Below, one piece after another: positions 52,112 through 60,527 of a stretch of 64,000 bases of DNA (its first letter is position 1; each line of letters begins with the position of its first letter). The notes beneath the pieces were generated by a model. The model was given only the letters and a program-made list of their open reading frames with translations, made no database searches and was not told the DNA's origin. Position numbers and translations under genes: made by a program. This DNA is from an uncultured candidate division Zixibacteria bacterium (lineage in GTDB: Bacteria; Zixibacteria; MSB-5A5; GN15; PGXB01), in assembly GCA_937925655.1 (NCBI GenBank), contig CALAMC010000047.1:107683-171682 (forward strand), in the 5' to 3' direction.

Positions 52112-52186
52112 TGGCTGGGGTGGGAGGATTCGAACCTCCGAATGCAAGCTCCAAAGGCTTGTGTCTTACCACTTGACGACACCCCA
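52112..52186 (-). tRNA. tRNA-Gln(UUG)
   Basis: 75 bases including an encoded CCA end. Acceptor TGGGGTG/CACCCCA, anticodon stem CAAGC/GCTTG with loop CTTTGGA (anticodon TTG at its middle), T-arm GGAGGTTCGAATCCTCC. All stems pair. It lies between spoVG and prs on the same strand and is probably cut from their transcript. Confidence 0.96.
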
Positions 52187-52196
52187 GTGGCTTCTT

Positions 52197-52472
52197 TTAG
52201 CTGGCTTCGGCCGTCTTGGTTTTAAGTTCCGCTTCGTACGCTTCCAGGACTTTCTCCTCGATCAGCCGACGTGTCTCGTTGTTGATCGGATGAGCCACAT
52301 CCTGATGTGTCCCGTCCGGCCTTTTCCTGCTCGGCATGGAAACGAAATATCCCTTGTTGCCGGATATTATTTTCATGCCCCGTATGACAAAGGCATTGTT
52401 GAAGGTCACATTGGCGAAACCTTTCAACCTTTCCTCATCACGCAGGATGATTCTGATTTCTGTGATCTCCAC
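52197..52472 (-). CDS. spoVG: SpoVG-family RNA/DNA-binding regulator
   Basis: 91 residues. The full SpoVG domain is present (EITEIRIILRDEERLKGFANVTFNNAFVIRGMKII, then GYFVSMPSRKRPDGTHQDVAHPIN). Known as a septation and regulatory protein in Firmicutes and present in many other phyla; here its target is unknown. It follows ispE by 31 bases in the ispE-spoVG-prs-ctc order that is widely conserved. Confidence 0.95.
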   Translation of the reverse strand: MEITEIRIILRDEERLKGFANVTFNNAFVIRGMKIISGNKGYFVSMPSRKRPDGTHQDVAHPINNETRRLIEEKVLEAYEAELKTKTAEAS

Positions 52473-52503
52473 GATTTCTCCTAACGCTAAAATTAGCGAA
52501 CCC

Positions 52504-53373
52504 TCACTCCCAAGCGGGCAGGGAGATCGGCCTTAAACCACGGGCCAGCCAACTTCCCCCGGCAATTCGCTGCATAATGCCCCTCTCAGGCAATCTATCG
52601 AACAAGCCAAAAATTGTAGGACCCGAGCCGCTCATTCGCGTTACTTGCGCGCCAGCCGACGCCAGTTCCCTCTTGATTTGCGCCAGTTCCGGAAAACGTT
52701 CAAATTGCACCCTTTCAAAATCATTTTCATGCTCGGAAATGGCATCAATCATGGCCTTGAAATTTTTACAACGTAATAACTTAATACCCCCCATCGGCCT
52801 TGTCAAGTCCATTTTCAAAAGCCGGTAACCCTCCGCCGTCGATAACCCAAAACCCGGCTTTATCAAGACCACATGATAATCGGTCGGCAATTCGATATCA
52901 CGGATCTTCTCCCCCCGACCGGTAATTTCGGCCTGACCCGAAGAAAAAAAGAACGGCATGTCAGAACCTATCTCTAAACCCGTTTCGGCCATGGCCCCGG
53001 TAGACAAGTCCAAGCCATACAGACGGTTCACGGCATAAATCGCGGCCGCCGCATCGGCTGACCCGCCCCCCAATCCGGCCTCGATCGGAATATGCTTCTC
53101 CAGCGAAATTTCCAGCCCGCCCGGAAGATTGAATCTCTTGAAAAACAGGTTGCAGGCCTTCCAAACTGTGTTACTTTCGTCTGCCGGAGCCGTAAATTCA
53201 CCCGAAACTTCAATCTTTAATCCGCTTTCTGGCCTTTTGGTCAGAGTCAAATAGTCAAACAGGTCAATCGCCTGAAACCATGACCAGATATCGTGGTAAC
53301 CATCGGGCCGCTTGCCAATAACCTTCAAAAAAAGGTTAATCTTGGCCGGCGCTTTTACTTTAATCGTCTCCAT
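52504..53373 (-). CDS. ispE: 4-diphosphocytidyl-2-C-methyl-D-erythritol kinase
   Basis: Phosphorylates CDP-ME in the non-mevalonate isoprenoid pathway. 289 residues from the ATG at 53373 (METIKVKAPAKINLFLKV); a frame to 53418 gives an untypical extension. GHMP-kinase motifs: PAKINLFL near the start, IPIEAGLGGGSADAAAA (ATP loop) and a C-terminal MSGSGPTIFG. First gene of the ispE-spoVG-tRNA-prs-rplY run. No clear Shine-Dalgarno. Confidence 0.95.
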   Translation of the reverse strand: METIKVKAPAKINLFLKVIGKRPDGYHDIWSWFQAIDLFDYLTLTKRPESGLKIEVSGEFTAPADESNTVWKACNLFFKRFNLPGGLEISLEKHIPIEAGLGGGSADAAAAIYAVNRLYGLDLSTGAMAETGLEIGSDMPFFFSSGQAEITGRGEKIRDIELPTDYHVVLIKPGFGLSTAEGYRLLKMDLTRPMGGIKLLRCKNFKAMIDAISEHENDFERVQFERFPELAQIKRELASAGAQVTRMSGSGPTIFGLFDRLPERGIMQRIAGGSWLARGLRPISLPAWE

Positions 53374-53434
53374 CACAAAATTCAGACCGGCAATATAGCA
53401 ATTTCCACCGGAAATCAAGGGAAATTATTGCCGG

Positions 53435-53463
53435 TTGACTTCGGCGGTTATTATTGCTATTTT
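53435..53463 (+). promoter_or_regulatory. Promoter of the barrel protein gene
   Basis: TTGACT (53435-53440), 17-nt spacer, TATTTT (53458-53463), about 55 bases before the ATG at 53518. Confidence 0.65.
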
Positions 53464-53517
53464 TCATCAGAAATTCCATAAAATCCATATAGAATGGTAT
53501 CTTCAGAGGGAGGGAAT

Positions 53518-54681
53518 ATGAAATCAATCACATGGTTTTTTGGCACGACCGCAATGGTGCTGGGCCTTGCATGCGTCATTCCGGGTGGTTCAGCCGGCGC
53601 CTTCGATTTCGATCTGGACTACTGGCCGACATCCAAACACACAATTATCAAACATGAATTAAGTCAATATATGTCCTGGGGACGGGCCACAACCGAATAC
53701 GATCTTTATGGCTATTGGGGCCAGGTTATCGGATCCGAAAAAGCCGATTTGGATACTCTTAATATTGGGCTTGGATACCGCTATTACTTTAACTCACGTT
53801 TCAATCATCCCGGACTTCCTTATGCCTTTGTGCCATATAATTATCGAAGCAATTACTTCGAAGTATCCGGGAATATCGGTGATTTTAATAGTGAAATCAA
53901 CTTTGATATCGACGGAGATTCCCAAGAAAACAAATACGGCAGCGGTACAAAAAGCCTTTCAACAACATATATATATCATCATAAAAAGGTTTTTCACGGA
54001 CTGTCCGGCGCCTTCTATCGCGAAACCGACGATGAATCATTTGACGAGGATTACCAAATCGAACGAAAACTAATCGGGGCTAATCTGGGCCTTTACACCA
54101 TTAAATTTAAATATGGCGTGCTCGGCCAGTGGCAGGATGTTTCGGGTTTTCGAAAGGTTGGGGCATCGTTCCATCAGGAGATAAACGGTACATTTATTCG
54201 AATCATGCCTTACCTGGAAGAAACATTTTCGCCGTACCTGATGGTAGCCGGCGCTTTTGACTATGGGTGGCGCTCCGACGCCGGTGAATATAAATACTAC
54301 CGTATTCCACTACTCTGCAGCTATTTAAACTACGACGTAATGTGTGAATTTAATGTCAGCGGCGAATATATAACCAGAGATTACGGCGACGATTACATTT
54401 TCTCAATTAGCAAAACGTACAATCTGATAATCAAAGGAAGTGCGCGAAAATTTCTTAACGATATATCCATTATAGGCGGTTTTACCTATGAAAACTTCCG
54501 GATAAAAGATTATGAGGGATCGGAATCGATGGTTACATTATCGGCCGGCGGCGATATAACAATCAATAGAAGAATCACGTTTTCACTATCGCTGTGGTAT
54601 GGAACGGGTAATGATAACATCGAATGGAAAGGGGACCTTGCCCGCTATGGTCTTGCTACCGGTATCCGGGGGAATTTTTAA
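53518..54681 (+). CDS. Exported beta-barrel-like protein, function unknown
   Basis: 387 residues from the ATG at 53518, 2-3 nt after GGGAGGGAA; an in-frame ATG at 53494 is upstream of that site. Signal peptide MKSITWFFGTTAMVLGLACVIPGGSAGA. The body is strand-rich with many Tyr and Gly (YWGQVIGSEKADLDTLNIGLGYRYYF; WRSDAGEYKYYRIPLLCSYLNY) and ends in GIRGNF, a terminal Phe as in outer-membrane barrels. No named family. Its stop directly abuts the next gene's start (TAAATG). Confidence 0.8.
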   Translation: MKSITWFFGTTAMVLGLACVIPGGSAGAFDFDLDYWPTSKHTIIKHELSQYMSWGRATTEYDLYGYWGQVIGSEKADLDTLNIGLGYRYYFNSRFNHPGLPYAFVPYNYRSNYFEVSGNIGDFNSEINFDIDGDSQENKYGSGTKSLSTTYIYHHKKVFHGLSGAFYRETDDESFDEDYQIERKLIGANLGLYTIKFKYGVLGQWQDVSGFRKVGASFHQEINGTFIRIMPYLEETFSPYLMVAGAFDYGWRSDAGEYKYYRIPLLCSYLNYDVMCEFNVSGEYITRDYGDDYIFSISKTYNLIIKGSARKFLNDISIIGGFTYENFRIKDYEGSESMVTLSAGGDITINRRITFSLSLWYGTGNDNIEWKGDLARYGLATGIRGNF

Positions 54682-55188
54682 ATGACGGGAAAATACATTG
54701 TCCGCAACGAAAGAATCGGCTTTCGGCCCGCCACCGAGGATGACATCCCGCACATCATCGAGATGGAAAAAGACGATGCCAATTCGCCGTATATCCGTTG
54801 CTGGACACGGGAAAAACACCTGGCCGCCATTGAGGACACTAACATCGCGCAGGTCATGGTGGAGACGGTCGATACACATACTATCGTCGGTTTCGTGATA
54901 CTCATCGGCCTCAAAGACGCCGACCGCAACCTCGAATTCAAAAGGATCGCCATTAAAGACAAGGGCCGGGGTTACGGCCGCGTCGCCGTGCAACTCATCA
55001 AGAAATTCGCCTTCGAGAAAGCCGGAGTGCACCGGCTGTGGCTGGAAGTTATCGAGTACAACGATCGGGCGCGCCAGCTCTATGAATCCGAGGGGTTTGT
55101 ATTTGAGGGCACCCACCGCAAATCGATGAAAGTCGGCGACAAATATTTCTCCCTGCACGTTATGTCGGTTCTGGAGGAGGAGTGTTGA
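54682..55188 (+). CDS. GNAT-family N-acetyltransferase, RimJ/RimL-like
   Basis: 168 residues. FRPATEDDIPHIIEMEKDDANSPYI, then EFKRIAIKDKGRGYGRVAVQLIKKFAFEKAGVHRLWLEVIEYNDRARQLYESEGFVFEGTHRKS, with the acetyl-CoA loop RGYGR. The substrate could be a ribosomal protein N-terminus or a small molecule; it cannot be told from the sequence. It is co-transcribed with the barrel protein (no gap). Confidence 0.88.
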   Translation: MTGKYIVRNERIGFRPATEDDIPHIIEMEKDDANSPYIRCWTREKHLAAIEDTNIAQVMVETVDTHTIVGFVILIGLKDADRNLEFKRIAIKDKGRGYGRVAVQLIKKFAFEKAGVHRLWLEVIEYNDRARQLYESEGFVFEGTHRKSMKVGDKYFSLHVMSVLEEEC

Positions 55189-55216
55189 CCCTGCGATGTC
55201 AATAATATACCGATAT

Positions 55217-55981
55217 CTATCCCGCTTCCACCGGGACTTCTTTGTTTACCCCCTTATATCTCATAATGACGGCTTCCAGAGTCGCCGCCAATTCCATATT
55301 ATGAAAGGGCTTTTTGAAATACCCGTCGGCTCCCATTGAAATTACCATATCGGGAGTATATTTCCCGCTGTGTCCCGTTATTAGAATTATGGGAATGTGC
55401 GGGTACTTGGATTTTACTAGTTGCAATAAGTCGACACCATTCATTCCCGGAAGCATAATATCGGAAATTATCGCATGAACGTCGTTGGTCTCAAGATATT
55501 TTGCGGCCTCGTCGGCTGTCGAGAATTGCAGAACGTTATACCCTTCTAATTCAAAAACCGTCTGGAGGATATCCAGAATGCATGGTTCATCATCGATAAT
55601 CATAATCCGGCGCTTGCCGTTCAAAATAGCTCTTGCCACTTTCGCACTCACGACTTCTTTAATGAAAGGATATACAATTATGTCGCTGACTCCCTCACGA
55701 AGTAACTTCATGAGCAGATTCAGTTCACAATCCATACAGGTGGCGATAATCGGAATCCAGCGAAGCTTTCGGTCACTTCTCAAATATCCCAATAGTTCCG
55801 TGCCATGATTCTTAAGTATTTTTGCACAAGCGACTATCAGGGCAAAGGAGGAATCATTGGCGATGATGCCATAGGCTTCCGATAGGGATCCGGCAGAAAT
55901 TACTTCAAGGTTCTGGCCATTTAGTATTTTTGATATTTCGTTGTCTTTGGTTTCGTTGTCGAAGATGGCGAGGACTTTCAT
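55217..55981 (-). CDS. Response regulator with a degenerate and a functional receiver domain
   Basis: 254 residues from the ATG at 55981, with GGGAGG 5 nt upstream; the frame to 56113 is an untranslated extension. The first receiver-like half (about 1-120) lacks the Asp (LIVACAKIL). The second (about 125-240) has the acid pair (IDDEP), phosphoacceptor (IISDIMLPGMNG), Thr (LITGHSG) and Lys (YFKKPF). No output domain follows, so the partner is unknown. Convergent with the acetyltransferase gene; possible stand-alone phosphorelay element. Confidence 0.88.
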   Translation of the reverse strand: MKVLAIFDNETKDNEISKILNGQNLEVISAGSLSEAYGIIANDSSFALIVACAKILKNHGTELLGYLRSDRKLRWIPIIATCMDCELNLLMKLLREGVSDIIVYPFIKEVVSAKVARAILNGKRRIMIIDDEPCILDILQTVFELEGYNVLQFSTADEAAKYLETNDVHAIISDIMLPGMNGVDLLQLVKSKYPHIPIILITGHSGKYTPDMVISMGADGYFKKPFHNMELAATLEAVIMRYKGVNKEVPVEAG

Positions 55982-56163
55982 GTTGGCCTCCCAGAGTGTG
56001 ATTGTCCGGCGGTCAGTCTGTGTTGTTTCTTCAATCAATTTTCTTATCGTTAGCCCCAAGATAAACCAAGAAATCAGCAGGTTAATTTCTTCAAAAATAT
56101 CGGATAAATTCAATAGAAATTAACGGCTGTTTTTAAATTTACTATAGTATCGGCCGGCGCATA

Positions 56164-56517
56164 CTACTTCTTCCCCGGATAACCCCCGAAGCTTGACCCT
56201 GCGAAATCCTTGCGCACGGGATGAAACACGTCAACCACCTTGCATTCCGAAATGACTCTGCCCGAATGGACGACGTTGGGCGGCAAGACCATAACCTTAC
56301 CGGGAACAAGACGGTACGGTTGTCCCTCGACAATCATTTCCATTTCGCCCTCGATGACATTAACCACCTGTTCGTGGTAATGGGCATGTTCGGGGATAAT
56401 CGCCCCGGCCTTCAAGACCACGTGCATAACCGTAACCGTGTCGGCCGTCACCGCCCGCCCGGTAATGCCCTCGGCGATGGTCAACTCCGGCAATTTTTCG
56501 AGTTCAACAAATCCCAT
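56164..56517 (-). CDS. Cupin-domain protein
   Basis: 117 residues from the ATG at 56517, with AAGGAG upstream; the frame to 56568 runs past it. Cupin motifs: PEHAHYHEQVVNVIEGEMEM (metal-binding His/Glu set) and LPPNVVHSG. Small single-cupin proteins often bind metal; the role here is unknown. It is divergent from the aconitase gene. Confidence 0.88.
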   Translation of the reverse strand: MGFVELEKLPELTIAEGITGRAVTADTVTVMHVVLKAGAIIPEHAHYHEQVVNVIEGEMEMIVEGQPYRLVPGKVMVLPPNVVHSGRVISECKVVDVFHPVRKDFAGSSFGGYPGKK

Positions 56518-56734
56518 AATTAAAATCTCCTTTTTTAAATCTTTTAAATCTAAGGTACCAGACTGCATTATATTTCAAAATGTTTATTTTTTTAATCCGG
56601 GCTGACCGATTACGTAATATTATTGTTCCTAAAACGGGTACCCGCACGTAAAAATAATCCATTGACAACCGGAGACTTTTGGGGTTTTTTGATAGATTCT
56701 GCTGGACGTGGAAATTTTGAAATAGGAGTATATT

Positions 56735-58666
56735 ATGGGAAAGAATTTAGCCGAAAAAATCATCGCCGAGCATCTTGTCACCGGGAATATGAAACCCGGC
56801 GAAGATATCGCCATCAAAATCGACCAGACCCTGACGCAGGACGCCACCGGAACTATGGCTTATCTGCAATTCGAGGCGCTCGGTCTTAAAAAAGTCAAAA
56901 CCGAGATTTCGGTTTCCTACGTTGACCACAACATGCTTCAGGCGTCGTTTGAAAACGCCGATGACCACCAGTATTTGCAGACGGTGGCGGCCAAATACGG
57001 CATCTATTTCTCCCGGCCGGGCAACGGCATCTGTCATCAGGTCCATCTGGAACGTTTCGGCGCTCCCGGCAAAACCCTCCTGGGTTCCGATTCGCATACT
57101 CCGACCGGCGGCGGCCTGGGTATGCTGGCTATTGGTGCGGGCGGACTGGATGTCGCCTGTGCTATGGGTGGCGGCCCGTTCTATATGAAAATGCCCAACA
57201 TTATAAACGTCCACTTGACCGGTTCCCTTAAGCCTTTTGTTACCGCCAAAGATATCATTCTCGAAGTATTGCGAATTTTAACCGTCAAAGGCGGCGTTGG
57301 CAATATCATCGAGTACGGCGGCCCCGGAGTGGCCTCGCTGACCGTCCCGCAAAGAGCCACCATCACCAACATGGGCGCCGAACTGGGAGCAACCACGTCG
57401 CTTTTCCCCTCCGATGAAAAAACCAAAGATTTCCTGAAATTACAAAAGCGCCCCAAAGTCTGGCGGAAAATGGAAGCCGACCCCGATGCCTCATACGCCC
57501 GTGTCGTGAAAATCAATCTCGACAAACTTGAGCCGCTTATCGCCCAGCCTCATTCCCCGGATAATGTCATCGAAGTCCGCAAACTTAAAAAGCTGGCAGT
57601 GGATCAGGTTTGCGTCGGCAGTTGCACCAATTCGTCATACAATGACTTGATGGCCACCGCCCGGCTCATGAAAGGCAAAAAAGTCTTCCCCAGCGTCTCC
57701 ATGACGGTGACACCCGGCTCCAAGCAGGTCTTTGAAGCCATCGCGGCCAATGGAGCTTTAACCGATATCATCGCCTCCGGCGCCCGCGTCATCGAAAGCG
57801 CCTGCGGGCCGTGCATTGGCATGGGTCAGGCGCCCAACTCCGGCGGCGTTTCCGTGCGCTCGTTCAACCGTAATTTCCCCGGACGGTCCGGCACCAAGGA
57901 TGCCAATGTCTATCTGGCCAGCGTCGAAACCTGTGTCGCCGCCGCCTTGTTCGGAACCATAACCGACCCGCGCAAATTGGGCAAGTACCCCAAAATAACG
58001 ATGCCGAAAACGTTAAAAATAGATGACTCTGGCATAATCCCGCCGTCGAAAACTCCGGCCAAAGTGGAAATCAAGCGCGGCCCAAACATCGCCCCGCTTC
58101 CGATAAATCAGCCACTGGCCGAAAAAATCGAGGGCGAAGTTCTGCTTAAAGTCGGCGACAATATCACCACCGACCATATCATGCCCGCCGGAGCCAAGGT
58201 TTTGCCTTTGCGCTCCAATATTCCCAAAATAGCCGAGTACGTGTATTATCAGGTTGACCCGAATTTCTCCAAACGGGCCAAAGAAAAGGGCGGCGGCTTT
58301 ATTGTCGGCGGCGACAACTATGGCCAGGGTTCTTCGCGCGAACACGCCGCGCTGGCGCCGATGTATCTCGGTATTAAAATGGTCGCGGTTAAGGGCTTTG
58401 CGCGTATTCACCTGGCCAACCTGATTAATTTCGGAATCATCCCAGCCGTCTTTGCCGATCCGTCCGACTATGATAAAATCGACCAGACTGACCTTCTTGA
58501 AATGCCCAATGCCAAAATGGAACTGGCCGATAGCCCGACCCTGACGCTGGTCAATAAGACCAAAGGTCAGACTTATACCATGAAAATCGATCATCTGGCC
58601 CGGCGGCATCGCGACATAATTCTGGCCGGCGGCCTGCTAAACTATACGCGCTCCGGAGGCAAATAA
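56735..58666 (+). CDS. Aconitate hydratase
   Basis: 643 residues, the compact bacterial aconitase size. AGGAG 6 nt before the ATG. Cluster cysteines: CVGSCTNSSYND (about 290) and SACGPCIGMGQ (about 350). Substrate segments DSHTPTGGGLGMLAIGAGGLDVACAMGG and GGDNYGQGSSREHAALAP are present. Interconverts citrate and isocitrate in the TCA cycle. A TTGACA lies at 56662-56667, but no good -10 is spaced from it. Followed immediately by gcvT (TAAATG). Confidence 0.95.
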   Translation: MGKNLAEKIIAEHLVTGNMKPGEDIAIKIDQTLTQDATGTMAYLQFEALGLKKVKTEISVSYVDHNMLQASFENADDHQYLQTVAAKYGIYFSRPGNGICHQVHLERFGAPGKTLLGSDSHTPTGGGLGMLAIGAGGLDVACAMGGGPFYMKMPNIINVHLTGSLKPFVTAKDIILEVLRILTVKGGVGNIIEYGGPGVASLTVPQRATITNMGAELGATTSLFPSDEKTKDFLKLQKRPKVWRKMEADPDASYARVVKINLDKLEPLIAQPHSPDNVIEVRKLKKLAVDQVCVGSCTNSSYNDLMATARLMKGKKVFPSVSMTVTPGSKQVFEAIAANGALTDIIASGARVIESACGPCIGMGQAPNSGGVSVRSFNRNFPGRSGTKDANVYLASVETCVAAALFGTITDPRKLGKYPKITMPKTLKIDDSGIIPPSKTPAKVEIKRGPNIAPLPINQPLAEKIEGEVLLKVGDNITTDHIMPAGAKVLPLRSNIPKIAEYVYYQVDPNFSKRAKEKGGGFIVGGDNYGQGSSREHAALAPMYLGIKMVAVKGFARIHLANLINFGIIPAVFADPSDYDKIDQTDLLEMPNAKMELADSPTLTLVNKTKGQTYTMKIDHLARRHRDIILAGGLLNYTRSGGK

Positions 58667-59776
58667 ATGTCGGAAACCGCATCCGAGGTAAAACTTACCC
58701 CGTTTAATGAATATCATCTGGCTTTGGGTGCTAAAATGGTTCCTTTTGCCGGATACATGATGCCCATCCAGTACAGCGGCATCACCGAAGAACATCTGGC
58801 CGTGCGCAAAAATGTCGGCCTCTTCGACCTGTCACACATGGGCGAGTTTTTCGTCTCCGGCCCCGGAGCATTGGAATTCCTCCAGAAAATGACGACTAAC
58901 GACGTCTCAACCCTTGAACCCGGACAGATTCAGTACTCCTGCATGTGTTATGAAAACGGCGGAATTGTCGATGACCTTCTGGTTTATCGCCTGCCGGATC
59001 AATACATGCTGGTGGTCAACGCCGCCAATCTGCAAAAAGACTTCGATTGGTTGCATTCCCATAAACCCGGTAACGTCAATCTGGTCAATAAGTCGGATGA
59101 CTACGGCTTGCTGGCCATACAGGGGCCCAATGCACAGGCGGTCATCAGCGAAATGTCCGATTATGATTTCGAATCGTTGCCGTACTATAATGCTACGACT
59201 GTTAAAATCGGTAAATACAATGTACTCCTTTCGCGCACCGGCTATACCGGCGAAGACGGTTTCGAAATGTACATTCCCAATGAACAATGCGACGATTTAT
59301 GGAAAATGACTACGGACGCCGGCAAAAAACACGGCATGAAACTGATCGGGCTGGGCGCCCGCGATTCGCTTCGGCTGGAAATGAAAATGACGCTCTATGG
59401 CAACGACATCGACCAGACCACAACCCCCATTGAGGCGGGGTTGGCCTGGATCGTAAAACCCGAAAAGGGTGATTTCATCGCCCGGGATGTCCTTGTCAGA
59501 CAAAAAGAAGATAAACCGTCGCGGCGGCTGATCTGTCTTGAAATCGAAGGGCGTGCTTTCCCGCGCCACGGTTATGAATTATTGCACGCGGGCAAAGTTG
59601 TCGGGCAGGTGACGTCGGGCACCGTGTCGCCGTCGCTGGGCAAACCGATCGCTATGGGCTATCTGAAACGGGAATTGACCAATCTCGGCAATCGGGTTGA
59701 CGTGAAAATCCGCGACAAGCTGTTCGAAGCCGTCGTGGTTAAACCGCCGTTTTACAAAGAGGGATCACACCGGTAA
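58667..59776 (+). CDS. gcvT: Aminomethyltransferase (glycine cleavage T protein)
   Basis: 369 residues. FNEYHLALGAKMVPFAGYMMPIQY, FDLSHMGEF, MTTNDV, the folate site region YTGEDGFEMYIP and a C-terminal barrel (GYLKREL) match GcvT. It transfers the methylene group from the H-protein to tetrahydrofolate. No gcvH or gcvP is nearby, so the rest must be elsewhere. The start touches the aconitase stop and the stop overlaps the next start by one base (TAATG). Confidence 0.95.
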   Translation: MSETASEVKLTPFNEYHLALGAKMVPFAGYMMPIQYSGITEEHLAVRKNVGLFDLSHMGEFFVSGPGALEFLQKMTTNDVSTLEPGQIQYSCMCYENGGIVDDLLVYRLPDQYMLVVNAANLQKDFDWLHSHKPGNVNLVNKSDDYGLLAIQGPNAQAVISEMSDYDFESLPYYNATTVKIGKYNVLLSRTGYTGEDGFEMYIPNEQCDDLWKMTTDAGKKHGMKLIGLGARDSLRLEMKMTLYGNDIDQTTTPIEAGLAWIVKPEKGDFIARDVLVRQKEDKPSRRLICLEIEGRAFPRHGYELLHAGKVVGQVTSGTVSPSLGKPIAMGYLKRELTNLGNRVDVKIRDKLFEAVVVKPPFYKEGSHR

Positions 59777-60504
59777 TGCGTATAGAGCTGTATTTAATTC
59801 CGGGCCGGGCCAAAGAGCGGCGCTTCGAAAACCGCGTCGTAGTTAACATCGATATACTGCGGGCTTCGACCACCATCTGCAAGGCGCTCAAGGAGGGCGC
59901 CCGCGCCGTCATACCGGTGGAAGAGCCCCATGAGGCGGCCGAAATGCGCAGTAATATCGGCTCCGACACGACCCTTCTGGCAGGTGAGCGCGGGGGACTT
60001 AAAATCGACAATTTCGACCTCGGTAACTCGCCGATGGAATTCGTGGAAAAAGGCGTCAAAGGCAAAACTATTATTATGACTACCACCAATGGAACCAGAA
60101 GCTACCGTGCCTCCATATCATCCTCATTCAGCCTTACCGGTGCCTTTGTTAATATCTCCATGGTAACCGATTTCATTTCACGGGTCGGACTGGATGTAGC
60201 TATCCTCTGTGCCGGAAATGACGGCGATTTCTCCCTCGAAGACACCTTATGCGGAGGGATGCTGATTCACAAATTGATACACGAAAAAGGAATGAAAGTG
60301 GAACTCAACGACGCGGCATCTCTGGCGTTGATTTTATTCGAAAATAGCCGGACCGACCTGGCGCGCGTCATTGCCGGCGGGGAGCATGGCCGTTTGCTGG
60401 CAGAACTCGGATTTGTCGACGACGTCTGTCTTTCTTCACAGCCGGATTCTTTGCCTATACTGCCGTTTTATAAAAACAATCTTATCGTCGCTGACGGCGA
60501 TTGA
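59776..60504 (+). CDS. comB: 2-phosphosulfolactate phosphatase-like protein (ComB family)
   Basis: 242 residues. VVVNIDILRASTTICKALKEGARAVIPVEEPHEA, GERGGLKIDNFDLGNSPMEF and TTTNGTRS fit the ComB family. ComB dephosphorylates 2-phosphosulfolactate in coenzyme M synthesis; in non-methanogens its substrate is often unknown. Translationally coupled to gcvT (TAATG). Confidence 0.88.
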   Translation: MRIELYLIPGRAKERRFENRVVVNIDILRASTTICKALKEGARAVIPVEEPHEAAEMRSNIGSDTTLLAGERGGLKIDNFDLGNSPMEFVEKGVKGKTIIMTTTNGTRSYRASISSSFSLTGAFVNISMVTDFISRVGLDVAILCAGNDGDFSLEDTLCGGMLIHKLIHEKGMKVELNDAASLALILFENSRTDLARVIAGGEHGRLLAELGFVDDVCLSSQPDSLPILPFYKNNLIVADGD

Positions 60505-60527
60505 GACGTATAAGAAATGACGTGACC

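Noticed and set aside
56662..56699. TTGACA with TAGATT ahead of the aconitase gene
   Set aside because: The spacing is 26 bases; no good -10 at 16-18 bases, so it was not called as a promoter.
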